A DNA stretch of 64,000 nt from Agelaius tricolor (taxonomy: Eukaryota > Chordata > Aves > Passeriformes > Icteridae): the NCBI GenBank assembly GCA_023055355.1, contig JALJCS010000015.1, forward strand, positions 15,234,501 through 15,298,500, in the 5' to 3' direction. Of the stretch, positions 1 through 24,439 are shown piece by piece; positions within the stretch are counted from its first letter, which is position 1, and every line of letters begins with the position of its first letter. The notes beneath the pieces are model-generated. The model worked only from the letters and a program-made list of their open reading frames with translations. It was not told the origin of the DNA and did not search any database. Made by a program: the position numbers and the translations under genes.

Positions 1-1390
1 TGAGCACTGCTCCAGGCTGGGCTTGTGGCACAGCTGCCAGTAAGGGATGAGCACAGCTTCAGCTTGGTGTGTGCACTGAAGATGATCCCTGACCCCACCA
101 CAAAGTCCTGTGAGATCCAGTCCCTCCCTATAATGTCTGAGCCTGTAGCTGTGCTCCCAGCTCCGTGCTCTGTGGTACAGGATGCTGCAACTCCCCAGGC
201 TGCAACCTTAGCCTTGGTTTTCTTTTGTTTATTCAATTTTCCACTGTCTTTCCTAAGCTTAAACAAGTTTTACCCAGCTCCCACAGTTCCATTTCAACCA
301 TAACCAAAAATGACACAAAAAATATTGGTTTTCATCCAATATTCCAATATCCTTGTTCAAGGGCCATTTTAATTTGCATTAAGTGACCTGAGCATCCTTT
401 GCTTGTGAGCAGGGCTTTGAGCACTGCAGCTCTGTCCAGCAGCATGGGAATTGGCAAAGAACCCTTGTCAGCTCTTGGTGACAGCAAGTGGTCACTGAGC
501 ACAACCTTTCTGCTGACACCTACAGATGAAATTGAGCTGTTTGTTACCTCCTAACTGGAGCATTTGGCTCCTTGCACTAGGCAGGGTAAGTAGAAGGGTA
601 GAAAACAGCCACTTCCAACAGGTGGGAAAAACAACTTGGATAAACCAGATACCCACTGAATTTTAACAACAGGACTGCGTGAGCCCCATCTTCTGCCCCA
701 GCAAATACCCTCCTGCCTGGCTGCTTGCTTTACCCTGTTTTCAAAGAAACCCAGGGCCATCCTGCCAATAAAACAAGCTCTGGAGAGACTAGGAAAAAGG
801 AAAAAATAATATTCCCATGGATTGCTTAGCAACAGGAGTGGTTCAAGAGGAATAGCTCTGGTTGCCTGGTAAATAAGGTCAGAAGATGCTGTTCAGAGAG
901 GCTTTAAGAATGTTTCCTGTGCATCACATTCAAAGCAAAGCTCCTGTGCTCCCTGTCCCTGTGAGATCCTCACTTCCTGGGAGAGGACAGGCCCTACACT
1001 TTGGTACAGAAGCAGATCTTTGCCCCGTTTCCAGAGGGGCTGAAGGTGACAGGCCAGGAGCTCTCAGCTCATGGAGTCAAGGGTCATCAAAACTTCCAGC
1101 TCTGTCAGGAGGCAATTCCAAAAGCTGCCCCTGAGGCAGTAAATCTGCTGTCTCTGAGACATGCTGATACACACAGAATCCTCCCACCTGGAGATGTGTG
1201 ATGATGAATAGTGACAACAGGGAAACTGAGGCACAGCTGTGCCCAGCAGCCAGAGGATCTTGCCCAGTTTTATCCTTAAGTTTTCTCCAGTGGGACTGCT
1301 TTCTGTCACTGCTAGACCCAAAGCAGAGATTTCCTTAGATCCCAAGGGCAGAAATTTAACATGGCATCCCCCAGACACAGCTCCACTCAC
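1..1390. other. CPNE2 intron (left edge)
   Basis: No further copine exon found here. Frames on both strands are short and lack splice context. No repeat family was recognised with confidence. Confidence 0.7.
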
Positions 1391-12862
<11,472 letters not shown>

Positions 12863-12879
12863 GTCAGCACTGCTGAGAG

Positions 12880-13087
12880 GTGCTGCCACATTTCTCCTCA
12901 CAGAGAAAAGCAAGGCACAACTCTTCTCAAAGATTTCTGAGATTCGCATTCTCTGAGCTTCAGAGAAAGAGAAAACAGAGTTCTTATCACTTGCTGTGCT
13001 TGTGTTGTGCTAAAGTAGAATGCAATATGGAGATTGTTTAGCCAAAGTGAAGATGTTTTGTTTCCTTGGCCTATCAGGGCCAAGAGG

Positions 13088-13123
<36 letters not shown>

Positions 13124-13300
13124 ACTGTCGGGTGACAGCCACGAAATTTTGTGCAGTGTGAGCAGTTGTGTGCAGAGTGAGTGCTTAACGGATTCAATTT
13201 AAATAAAATGTATATAGTATAGTACAATAAAGTAATTAATTAGCTTTCTGGTATCTACAGAGTCTTCATCATCATTCTCTCTCCTGTGTCAGAGTTGCCT
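12880..13300 (+). mobile_element. Diverged LTR with embedded TG repeat
   Basis: Shares with the other LTRs the gagattgtttagcca, cctatcagggcca and ttagctttctg blocks, with an AT-rich polyA-type region near 13200-13245. A (TG)n microsatellite (13089-13122) has expanded inside it. Ends are approximate. Confidence 0.6.
13089..13122. repeat. (TG)n microsatellite
   Basis: Seventeen TG dinucleotides without interruption, inside a diverged LTR. Confidence 0.97.
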
Positions 13301-14818
13301 TTGGTTTACAGCAGAGCTGGGCACACACAGCGTGGCACAGGCAGAGCCTCTTGCTCTGAGTTCCACAGGTGACCATGAGGCTCTTCTGGCTCCATCTCCC
13401 AGGTGTCCCGAGTGGAAGCCCAGCAGAGCACCCATGACCTAATGTGAGTTTGATCCATAAATAACAGATTTTTCAAGAAAAGGCAACATCTTATTCCCTC
13501 AATGGAGAGGGAACTCCCCAGCCTCTTCTTCCAGCATGCTGGGCTTTTGTTTGTGCTGAGGAGCCACACTCCCACACCATCTCTGAGCACAAACCTGATT
13601 GCTGTCTGTCTGTCTCTGTCCCCAGGCAACAGACCACAGCCCTAAGGGACAAACTTGAGCTCTGCTCTGCAAATCATCATAGGGAAAGGGGTGAGACGGT
13701 GAGGATGAGTATGATGCAGAGCAGCTCCAGCCCTCAATCAGCCCCATCTCCACCCAGCTCCCAGGGCCAGCACAGAGCAGTGGCTCTGGCAGCAGGTAAA
13801 AAGTGGCAATAGTTGTTTCAGAGCAGTGAAGGCACATGTGACAAGCACTGCATGACCTGGAGCATGATTTACAGGGCCCTGACTAAAAATCCATTTAAAA
13901 TCTTATCAGAAGCCTGCTACCAAAGCCATTTTGCAGAGATAAATGGGTTTTATACCATTATTAGTGCAAAACCTCACCCCACAGGACAGTCTTGACTTCT
14001 GATATACATTTTACTTGTCATGAATCACCAGTGGTCTTCAATGGAGAAGAAAGAGGAGAAAAAAAGAAGAAAAGAAGCATTTTTAGATTAATTTACACTA
14101 ACAAAATTTTGTGGCTATTTTTGCTAGTGGTCAGTGAGCCCTTCTTAGCAGCTGTTTCAATATTTTTTATCTTCTTTTTCAAGAGTGGCTCCTAGCTCAT
14201 CCACTTTATCTGAAGCCCTCAAACATTGCCTTCTCCACCTTGATAAACCATCTGCTTCTATTTGGCATTGAAACCCCAATTAATATTATCTATTTGTTTT
14301 GCCTGGGTATGAGTATTTACAAGCCCTTGTGCTGCCAGGAGCTGGGCTGCTGCCCTTTTCCCTTGCAGCTCAGCTTCCCAGCTGGAATGGGGAAGGAGGG
14401 CAGGGATAGGGTGATCCCAGCAGGGCTGTGGAAGGAGCTCTGGGCTCACCACCAGCTGTCCTGAGTGCTCAGCCCTGCTGCAAAGAATTCTGGGCAGAAA
14501 ACAGCTCCAGCTCCCAAGGCTTGGAGCCTTTTCCTTCTGCCTGCCAAGATCTCTGCTTGGCACTAAGTCACCAGAAACAAGCCTGGGTTTAACCCCACCA
14601 GTAAACAAAAGCTCTTCACCCCAGACTGCTGCTCAGGCAAAGAGTGGTACAACCATCTCAGCTCCATAGGAACTCAGAAACTTCTCCAGAAGAAGGAAAA
14701 CCCCGTCCCTGGCTGCAGACACTGGTGTGCATCACCAGAACAGCACCCACATCCCTCTCCCACGCTCCCCCTTGCCTAGACCCAGCCTGTCTGGTGCCAT
14801 CACCCCCTGTGCAAGCAG

Positions 14819-15050
14819 GTGACTTTTGTGGGCTCTTACAGAAATCATGGATCATCCCAAAGAAGGATCTCCTGTTCCCTGGGATGGACACAGCAGAATT
14901 TTGCATGGTATCACTGCTGGGTGTCAGTACTTCTGTGCCTGTTCCAAATATGCCTGGTATTGGCCATGAAAAGAAATTATTTCTGTAATGAGAAGAGATC
15001 ACTGAATTTAGGACACTATTAAGATTAAGACACCCCCTCCCCCAAATGTT
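14819..15050 (+). repeat. Left arm of a ~235-bp inverted repeat
   Basis: From gtgacttttgtgggctctta to a C-rich stretch ending caaatgttt, this is repeated almost identically in inverse orientation at 16717-16953. A 25-bp direct repeat (tcttcaccccagactgctgc plus tcagg) flanks it at 14613-14637 and 15051-15075. Probably an unclassified interspersed element in CPNE2 intron 1. Confidence 0.9.
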
Positions 15051-16716
15051 TCTTCACCCCAGACTGCTGCTCAGGGAAGAGCACAGCAGGACAGGGCCAG
15101 AACAGTGGCAGGGTCACACCCAAATGGTGGCACTGTCACACCAGAACAGTGGCACACGTGGGAAACCTTCCACCTACTGCAGCCTCAAGGAGGAACACGT
15201 GGAGAAGCAGAAGCCCTCATGGCTCATCCACCATGGCTGGGGACCAGCCCCAAGGTGCCCATCCCTGCTCTGCTCCACCCAAGCCCATGTTGCCAGCTGC
15301 AGCTAAAGTGAAGATTTTACTTCATTAATTTTCTTTGATGCACTGATCATGTAATCAATGTCCTAAAATAGCCAAGCCTGTTCTATTTATGCTGCTGTCT
15401 GTCTACTACTCCCTCTGAGAAGCAAACATGGGGCAGCTGTGCTGGCATGGACCTGGTCCTGCCAGAGCAGGGAGATCTGGGCTGGGTTTTTCCATCTCCC
15501 CTTCCCCCAGATCTCAGTGCAGTCTCATAAAAAGCAGAGGCAGCAAGTGACTCAGTGGAAAAACCTTTTTTCCCAGGGCTGGCAGACACCAAAACATCCT
15601 CTTGGTGCACAGCACATCACCCATACTCCAGCCCCTGAGCTCAGCCTGTCTGGCTCCCCAGGGTGGGCATGGTCACAGGCACTGGGATGAGGAGATGCAC
15701 CAGCCAGAGCAAACCCTGGGAAGCCACCTCTCCTGCCATGGATCCAGCACCTTCCTCTTGCTACACCAGCATGGATCCAGCACCTTGACAGGGCCAGGTG
15801 TGGGTGCAGCCCCGGCTGCCTCAGCATCAGCTCAGAGGCTTCACATCTGAGGCACCATCAGTGAGCCAGCACCATCCTAACACCCCACAAAAGCTTTAAA
15901 TTCAGGGGGTATTTGAGCTGGCACAGGAAGAGTCAGTGTGCCATCATCTGCATTCCAGCCTCTCCCCCCGTTTTTGTTCTCCTCTCCCCACATTTGCTAC
16001 CCTGAACAAAGTCCTGTGGCTGGCTCAGCATCTGCAGCCAAACATTGTCCTGTGCTCCATCCCAGCTGCCAGCTCCAGCACACACACGTGGTGTCCCAAG
16101 GGAACACAGCCAGGTTACCCAGGAGGGCTCTCAGGGATGAGCCTGAGGCTTTGGCTGCCCCAGGGTCCCTCTGCTATCAGGAGGTGTCACAGGAGCAGGA
16201 CCAGAATGCAGGGACACGGTCACCAAATCCTTCTTGGGCTCCAGCTTCCAGGACCTTCTGAACTGAACATCTTTGTGCTTAGAGCTTTCAAGTACTTTTC
16301 TTCTCCATGGCCTGGTCACTTCCAAGCTGTTTCATGTCCACAACAACCCACAGAGAAGGGTTTTGCTGCCTGGGGGCACACACAAGCCCTGGGGATATCC
16401 AAGAATATCTAGCAGTCCCAGAGCAGAGTCTCATCCCATGGCACCCCAATCTCTACAGCAGAGAGCAAAATCACTTTTACAAATGTAAAAGGGTCAGCAG
16501 AAAAACCTGGGAGCTTCATTTCCTTAATTACCTGAAAAGGAAAGAGGGGAAGGAGATATCTGATTTGCAAAGTAACTCCTGACTGAAGAGGTTCCCCCTT
16601 CCCTCTGCAGAAGAGCAGCCCCACAAGCAGCAGTTCCTCAGGCCATGCTAAAGTTCTGTGTTAAACATTAACAAGAAAAAACAGCAGGAAAAAAAAAATA
16701 AACCTGTGCTTTAAGT

Positions 16717-16953
16717 AAAACATTGGGGGGGGGGGTAGGAGCTCAATCTTAATAGTGCCCTAAATTCAGTGATCTCCTCTCATTACAGAAATAATTTCTT
16801 TCAATGGCCAATACCAGGCATATTTGGAACAGGCACAGAAGTACTGACACCCAGCAGTGATACCATGCAAAATTCTGCTGTGTCCATCCCAGGGAACAGG
16901 AGATCCTTCTTTGGGATGATCCATGATTTCTGTAAGAGCCCACAAAAGTCACC
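16717..16953 (-). repeat. Right arm of a ~235-bp inverted repeat
   Basis: Inverse copy of 14819-15050 with only scattered differences. The C-rich end appears here as a run of G (about 16725-16735). The arms are about 1.67 kb apart. Confidence 0.9.
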
Positions 16954-18939
16954 TGTGACTGTTTCCCCACTAAGGCTGTCCCACTACAGCCTATTGAAAT
17001 TATGGAAGCAAAATTCCTTTCAGGAAGGCAAAAATGACGGAGGAGCATCAAACAGGTGAATTGGGGCTGGTATAAATCACATGTCTGAGCTCACAGGCAG
17101 TGCAGACACACAGGGAGAGCAGCAGTACCTGAGGGAGGATTAGGGGCAGGTGAAAACAGGTTGTCATCAGATTGAAGCAAGAGAGGAGTGTGAGGATACA
17201 GAAACTGGTTGCCCAGAGCAGCAGAAAAGCTGAAACCCAGGACACACGGAGCTGGGGACACCAGGAAAAGCTGGGATGCACTGCAATGGACACCTGAGGC
17301 AGCTCCCCACAGCACCACAGCTCACAGAGGTCACTTTCCCCTCTCCTGCTGACAAACAGAGCCATCTCAGAATTCTTTCACAAAGCAAAAACGTTTGCCT
17401 CAGTCCCACGCAGGCATTTCAGTGGATTCACAGCTTGCCCCTGGTCCTTTAGCAGCCTCATTGCCTTCTGCACACAGGTGCAATTAGTCTGGACACAGCA
17501 CCTTGCTGCTGGTGCCCAGCAGATGCCTCTGCCACAGGGGAGCAGCCTGGGAGGCAGAAAGGGGATGCTTGGTACATCCCCCTGTGGATGCTCCTTGGGT
17601 GCCTGCTACTGCCAGAGGACCTTCATCTCTCCCACTGGGCAGGGAAAGGCTGAAAACTGCCCCTGAGCACCCCAGCACAGCTGGGACTGAGCTCAAATCC
17701 ACCCACATTCACAGAGATTTGGGGGACACCCAGCAGACAGAGATGCCCAGGCAGGGCTCTTCCCAGCCTGAAGCACAAGTCTCACAGTCAGGGGGACTGT
17801 ACTGAGATACTTTGGTGCCTGATACAGAGGGACAAAGTGCTACAGGACAGCCTAATAAAGTGATATTGCCTATGAACCCTTTCCTGGTGGAAACTGTCCC
17901 TAATGGGCTACAATAGACAATGCTGCTGGTGCTGACAGCTGAGCTGCTCACAGCAGCACTGCAGAATTCCCTCTCAAGGGCTGGTGGCTGCTGCTGGGAC
18001 AGTGACTGCTTCTCCAGTTCACACTTGGGCCATCCCAACCCACAGTGCCAGCTCCTCTCAGGCCCTCCTGTCCCTCACCTACCAGGTCTGTGCAGGTTTG
18101 ATGCCAGTGAGGGCAGCACCCCCCTTGCTGAAACCCCAAGAGGCTGCACCAACCAGCACAGGGCAGCACCCAGCAAAGCTGCTCCAGGGGCTGAGGATCA
18201 GCAGAGCCCTGAGAAGTCACCTGAGGTAACCTGGGAGTCACAAATTGCAAGAAAACTCCAAGGAAACTCTGTGGCACCAGAGCTGGACACCCCCAATGTG
18301 GCTCATCTCATTTTGAAAGCATCATCCCCTGAAAAGCAGCTCCAGAGCCCTTTGCTGTGCCCAGGACAGAGCTGAGACAGCCACTGCTGATGCCAAGCAG
18401 GGACCCACCAGCTCCAGCAGCCTCCCTGCCATCCCCTCACGTGGCACAGCAGCTGCTGTGGCAGTGGCATTAGGGAAGAGCCTGGCTCTCACTGAAGGAT
18501 GCCAGGGTGGCAGTGACTCTTCCCACCCTGTATCCCTGCTCCTGCACCACCTCACAGCCCCGACCACGACCCCAAGGGTCCCCCCGTGACCACCAAATTT
18601 GCCACCCTGGCTGCTTCCTCCTTTGAGCAGGAGCTGGAAGCACCTGGGGCTGCTCTGTCCCGAGCAGGAGGGCAAAAGCCGCTGTGCCAGCATCCCCTGG
18701 GGGAGAGCCGGTCCCTGTGCCAGGGCAGGGACACAGCCGTGCCCGGCCACTGCTGCAGGAGGGACACAGGTCCTCAGGGGGGGCTCACACCCGCAGAGAC
18801 ACCCAGACTGGAAATCTCAGCCGGCCAGGGAGGGGAGAGGAAACCCGAACACCTTTCGGTGCTTCTGCCATGGAGGCGGCTCCGGACAGAGCCTGCCCGG
18901 GCACTGGGGACCAAGGAGCAAATCCGCTCTCCAACCCTC

Positions 18940-19170
18940 CACAGATAAAGTCTGAAAATGTCCCCCAAAGTACCTAAACCTACTCACCGGCGGGAAATCA
19001 CGAGGATTGAGGTGTTTCCGCAATCCTCAGCGTCGTCGCAGAGCCGAGGGCTCCAGGCTGGCAAACGAAAGCAAAACTCGCTCCTCCACACCCCGCGGTG
19101 ACAGACAGAGAGCACCCCTGGTGACACGGCCGGGAGGAGCTGCAGGGGCCGGGGGCGTGCTCAGGAAGTC
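18940..19170 (-). promoter_or_regulatory. Possible alternative first exon/promoter of CPNE2
   Basis: A second CpG-enriched patch inside CPNE2 intron 1, containing a strong minus-strand donor (CCGCCG followed by GTGAGTAGG; exon edge at 18988). It could be an alternative untranslated first exon. Support is only base composition and the donor. Confidence 0.3.
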
Positions 19171-19175
19171 ACACA

Positions 19176-19330
19176 ATGAAAAACAAAACAAAACAAAACC
19201 AAACCCAAAACCACCCCAAAAACAAACAAACAAAAAACCCCCCCAAAAATCCAAACAAGCAAAACAACAACAACAACAAAAAAAAAAAAAAAAAACAAAA
19301 AAAACCCCCAAAAAACCAAAAATCCACCAA
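19176..19330. repeat. A-rich low-complexity tract
   Basis: aaaacaaaacaaaacc-type sequence with a central run of A, in CPNE2 intron 1. It gives Lys/Pro- or Phe-rich spurious frames. Confidence 0.92.
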
Positions 19331-19803
19331 AAACACCACGGGAAAGAGTCCTTCCTCAAAACCGGAGAGGAAACAGGGGCTGTGCTACCAGGCAGCCGCA
19401 CAGGGGTGCGTGTGCAGGGGGCAGAGCCCACGCTGGTGCCAACCCCGCACATCCATGCCCAGCTCACAGATCCACGGGTGCCTTCCAGGCTTGCTGCTCA
19501 GGCAGGAGAAAGGGCAAACAAGGAGCCGGGCAGAGCTCCCCCTGCTCGGGACACACACGGACAGAGCCCATTACCGTCCGCACGGGCTCGCACGTATTTG
19601 GCTCAGATGCGCTAAGAAGGGTTGCACATTTTCGCTTGACTACGAGTTTCCTCTGGGGCTCAATTTAGGGAAATCTGTGATTCAGGGCAGAAAACATCGT
19701 GATGTCACCGTGAATCGTGGCGCTCGCATCAAACCCTGCACACAGCCGCCCTAAAAGGCGGACCCAAGGGAAGGGTTCGTGTGCCGGCTCTGTACCCTCC
19801 GTG

Positions 19804-20117
19804 TTCCCAGGCAGAAATCCACCTCCTGCATCTTCCCAGGCTGAAATCCACCTCCTGCCCCTTCCCAGGCTGAAATCCACCTCCTGTACCTTTCCCAGGC
19901 AGAAATCCACCTCGTGTACCTTCCCAAGCTGAAATCCACCTCCTGCACCTTCCCAGTCAGAAATCCACCTCCTGCACCTTCCCAGGCAGAAATCCACCTC
20001 CTGCACCTTCCCAGGCAGAAATCCACCTCCTGTACCTTTCCCAGGCAGAAATCCACCTCCTGTACCTTTCCCAGGCTGAAATCCACCTCCTGCCCCTTCC
20101 CAGGCTGAAATCCACGC
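19804..20117. repeat. 30-bp minisatellite (11 copies)
   Basis: Eleven tandem copies of a unit around aaatccacctcctgcacctt, plus cccaggc and a two-base spacer, with little divergence. It lies in CPNE2 intron 1 and generates spurious long frames on both strands. Confidence 0.95.
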
Positions 20118-20456
20118 TGCCCATTCCACAAGGGACTGGGAGGCTCAGTCCTGCAGGAGCAGCCACAGGCAGACCTGTGGGAGCCTCTGTCCAACAGAGA
20201 AAATCACCAAATCTCCTGTCTCCCCAGGGCAGGGATGCTCTTGTCAGACACCTGCTCCAGGTAGGACAAACAGGAGATGCAGCAAGGGAGGAGGACAAGG
20301 CACTCTCAGGGTTTGGGGCATATTTTAGTTTCCAGTATTCAAAATTCCCTGCCCCATCCTACAGCAGCCATATGAAAGCTGGGCACAGTGTTAAAAGGAA
20401 GGGGGATAGATCTGTTTCAAAACTGGATTTGGAGGAAAAAGTGGACTTAGTTAAAG

Positions 20457-20488
20457 TCTTTACATTCCATCCCTATGGAATGTAAAGA
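20457..20488. repeat. Perfect 13-bp-stem hairpin
   Basis: tctttacattcca, loop tcccta, then tggaatgtaaaga. In CPNE2 intron 1. Confidence 0.9.
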
Positions 20489-23400
20489 ATCAGGGCTGTG
20501 GGGAAGGTGGCTGGGCCCCCTTGCAGGTGCAGAGGGAACCTCCCACATCCCAACTATACACCATGTACATAACAGGCTGTTTAACTTATTAACCACTTTC
20601 CTATGCTGTTGAAAACAAAAATGCTGGCTTTCTGAATCTTAATTGGATTCCTATTCCCAGCCAACACCATCTATCACATGTGAGAGGGGAAGACAAAAAA
20701 AAAAAATCATCATTTATGCGATCAGAAATATCTTTAACTGCTTTTGGACCTCACTGCATGTCAGCCTAACCTCATGTCAGCCAGAACAGCCCCAGCAGCA
20801 GGCAGCTGTGCAGCTCCCTCCTTCCCATGCACTATTTCATCCCTAAAGCTACCAGTGCTTCAGAGCTGATAAGATAAATAAATATTAATTCACAGGTATT
20901 TATGTGCAATGCTCATTTGCACTGGGACACCAAGCCATGCAGAGCACTGCTGTCCCCATGGCTGGAGCCACCTTTCCCCCTCCCTTCCATCCCACCCTTC
21001 AGAGCCCCCCATCCCTTCCTCTTCACAGACGGGATTTTCATCGCCAAGATCCAACATTTTCCCACAGAATTTTAATTTTTTTGGCCTGCTTTGCAGCAGA
21101 GAGATGCTGCCACTTGATGTGTGAAGCTTCACCCTGAGACAGAATTGTGTGCCAGCGAGACAAAAATGCTGTGGTTTGTGAGAATGACGTCTGACTAATT
21201 CTCGACCCCTTCTCAACAGCTTTAGACACCGCTCGAGGGAATATCAGACTGGGTTTAAATGGTTGCACAGCACTGGACTTGTTTAATAGCAAAACTTGTA
21301 TTCCCAGCTTGTATCATTTTTAAAATCAGCCTCATGACAGCCGATGTTTCTTCCTAAATCCTCAGCTTCTGGAATCACGTGATGATGGAAAATCCAGGGC
21401 TCTGAGGAAGGCGACTATTTTAGACACAAGATTTTTCCTGCTGGCTACAGGCAGAAAATATGACAGCTCCCAAACACAAGGCCTTAGCAAAAGCAGCAGA
21501 CAAATAAAATTGGAGCCCTTCTTGCTGAATTCTACACTCGTTTGTTTTACTGGCATTTTAACAACAATGTTGGGATCTCCAAACTCACCTGAGTTCCTGG
21601 GAATTAGTTTTTCCCCTGCTCCATGATCCAAACAAGAAACCTTGCAAAGCCAGCAGCCAGCAAACTGAGCCAAAGCAGCAAAAAGTGATGACTCAGGTCC
21701 TTCAACAAATATTTTACAGAGGTTTAAAAGACAAACTGTAAGATTTCAGGGGCAGAAAGGGTGGGGAAGTGTTCAATTCTTTTTTTCCTTCACACTGTTC
21801 TGTGGGTTTTGCATCTTGCCAGGAGCACTATTTCAAATGCCAGGCGACTCCACCGCACCAGAAAATTTACCTTTCCCTCTATCCCCCCACCCTGCCTCTG
21901 AACACCAGCCAAGGTTCTCACATAAAGAGTTCCTTATGAGGGCTGGCAGCCCTGAACCCGGACAGGAGTTGCTGTTTCATCAATTAACCTGGAATTCTGT
22001 TCCCAGCATGCCGAGGGCTCCTGGAGAACAAGCCCTGATTTACAGCAGCTCCCCCCAGGCTGGGCTTTCCACTGAAGGCAGGGGGAAACTCTTCCCTCCA
22101 AGTGGAGCAGGAGAAGTTGTTCCTCCCAGACTCTCCATGCACCACACTGAGACTGCTGAAAGGCAAACAAAGCTGCTGCAATTCCAGCACACAACTGGGC
22201 AGACTGGTAAATCGTGGGGCAGCTCCAGGCTGCTCCAGCACCGCAAGATCCCGATGCTTTGGGGTGAGGGAGGGGGATCCCTGCCAGAGGAGCAGAATCA
22301 TGGACTGCCAAGGGCTGTGCAGCTGATGTATTGCCCCAAGGCAAAGAGCATCTTCATCCACAGCTCAGCTCCAGCAGCTGAATCCTAACAGGATTTTTCC
22401 ACACTGGAATCCCCAGCTCCGGGGGTGCAGGGCCCCTCCTACAGCACAGACTGGAGTTGTCTTACCCTGATAAGCAGCAGCTTCACAACAGCTTATCAGC
22501 AACCAGCATGAACCCCTTGCTGTCCCCCAGCACAGACCCAGGGAGCAAGGATGCTGATCCTCAGGATCTCAGCTCCCTTCAGCTGGAGCTCACAGGGCAG
22601 CAGGGAGACCCTGCCCACCCTCACACTGCACCAGGGCAGTGTCTGCAGCCCCTGCAAGAGATACAAACCGTGCTCCTGGCCAAGCAGCTCCTGGGAACAG
22701 CAGGGCACATGCCAACAGTGCCAGCAGAGGCAGGCTGCTGGCAAACTCCATCCTCTGGGGGCTGGGGACAGCGTTGGCTCTTAGAGAGCAGCTCCAGGAC
22801 TGTGTCTCTGCCCAAGGCAGGGGCAAGGGGCTGCCTACACCACAGGAAGATGAAAGCTGGGCACACGTGGAAGCCTCACTAGATGCCCTCACTCCTTCCC
22901 TCCACTTTATCCCAGTCAGGATGCTCCAGCAGCAATAGCAGGGAAAGAAACACACACATCACCAGAAAACGTGTGTCCCAGGCTGTCACACAGCTGTAAC
23001 CAAAGCAAATGCAGCATTTCCCCAAGGCAGCTACACGAAAACATCCTCCTCTGACTGCGTTCCTCAAAACAGCTCCTTTCCACATGCCCCGAGCTTTTGT
23101 TCCCAGCCTTCCTCCTCCCATCTCTCCCTTCCCTGCCCCCAACAGGCTTCGGTGGAAGGCTATTTCTGGCTGATAATAAATAATTTTCTGACTCCAGAGA
23201 AGCACAGTGGTATCAGAGGCCCCAGTACCTGGGCTGGCTCGAGGAGGCTGATGCAGGTGACAGGGGAGCAGGATCAGAACTGAGCACACCTGGGCTGTGC
23301 TCACAGCTCCAGCTTTTCCAGTGAGGTTCAGGTGTATTGCCAGCAGGTTCAAACCTGGTCCTTGAGGTTCATGAGGATCCTCCCAATTCCTTTCCACAAA

Positions 23401-24177
23401 GCAGCTCACACTCTGGGGAGTCAGCAGCAAGGACCCAGCCCTTCAGAGATGTTTCTGCCACCGAGGCTCAGCTCTCTACTCACCTCTGTTTCCTGTTCCA
23501 CCCTCCTTGTGGTGACCAGCTCCAAAGGGTGTGTTTGCCCACCAAGTCCTCCAGCCCTGCTGGCTTTAGTCCAGCCTCTTTGCCTAAATTAGGGTTACTC
23601 ACACAGAGACTTATTGCATCAGGTCTTCAGGCTGGCAGAGCTGACAGGAAAACACCTCCCTGCCTGCCATCCTCCCAGCACCCTCACACTGCTGAGCGAA
23701 ACGCTCCGCTCGCCTCTTGCTCAGAGAACAAAGCCTCTTGCTGGGCACTGAGCAGAGAGAGGCAGCACACCCGTGAGCAGAAACCCTCCCAGTGCCCCCA
23801 AAATGCATGGCATGAGGGACATCATCACCAGCTGCAGGAGCATCAGGCTGCAAACAGCTCCTGAAGAAGTGACTCTGATTCCTCAGCCTCCAACTCACCA
23901 GATCCCCCCTGGACTCAGTGCCAGAGGATAAGGAGAGGGGCTTGCAGCAGCTGCCCAGAAAAAACCCTACAAACACTCCCAGGCTTGGGGAGTGAAGCCA
24001 CGAGGCCCTGGCACTTGCCTGGGGGTCACAAACCCAGTTCACATCTTTAGGAGTGGATACAGACACACAGAGAGTGGGAGCAGAACAACTTCCACACCAT
24101 GCATGAACAAAGGGATGGGCTGGGGAAGGGGAGCGGAAAGTGACAGGAGGGGCATCCTAAGGGATGGTCAAGGAACC

Positions 24178-24392
24178 AAAAGTCTGTCCCAGGGCACAGA
24201 GGCTCTGTCTGGCAGGACGGAGGGTCTGTCCCAGGGTATGGAGGGTCTGTCCCAGGGCACAAAGGGTCTGTCCCAGGGCACAGAGGCTCTGTCTGGCAGG
24301 ACGGAGGATCTGTCCAAGAGCACAGAGGGTCTGTCCCAGGGCATGGAGGGTCTGTCTGGCAGGACGGAGGATCTGTCCAGAAGCATGGAGGG
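24178..24392. repeat. 21-bp minisatellite near the CPNE2 promoter
   Basis: About ten copies of a 21-bp unit (ctgtcccagggcacagaggg) with interspersed ctgtctggcaggacggaggg variants, some 200 bp downstream of the CPNE2 first-exon donor. Because 21 is a multiple of 3, all frames stay open and look like repeat proteins. Confidence 0.95.
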
Positions 24393-24439
24393 CAGAAGCG
24401 CCACCACACACCTCGGGACGAGCCAGTGGGGGACACCAC

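Noticed and set aside
14644..15022. Frames giving the same peptide at 14.8-15.0 kb and 16.75-17.05 kb
   Set aside because: The peptide identity comes from the inverted DNA repeat; no splice or start context, and the arms also share non-coding ends.
19176..19330. Possible retroposon tail or retrogene in the A/C-rich tract
   Set aside because: No retrogene body or target-site duplication visible; best described as low complexity.
19665..20298. Gly/Trp-rich repeat proteins on the minus strand and a matching plus-strand frame
   Set aside because: Pure translation of the 30-bp minisatellite; the unit length is a multiple of three, so frames stay open.
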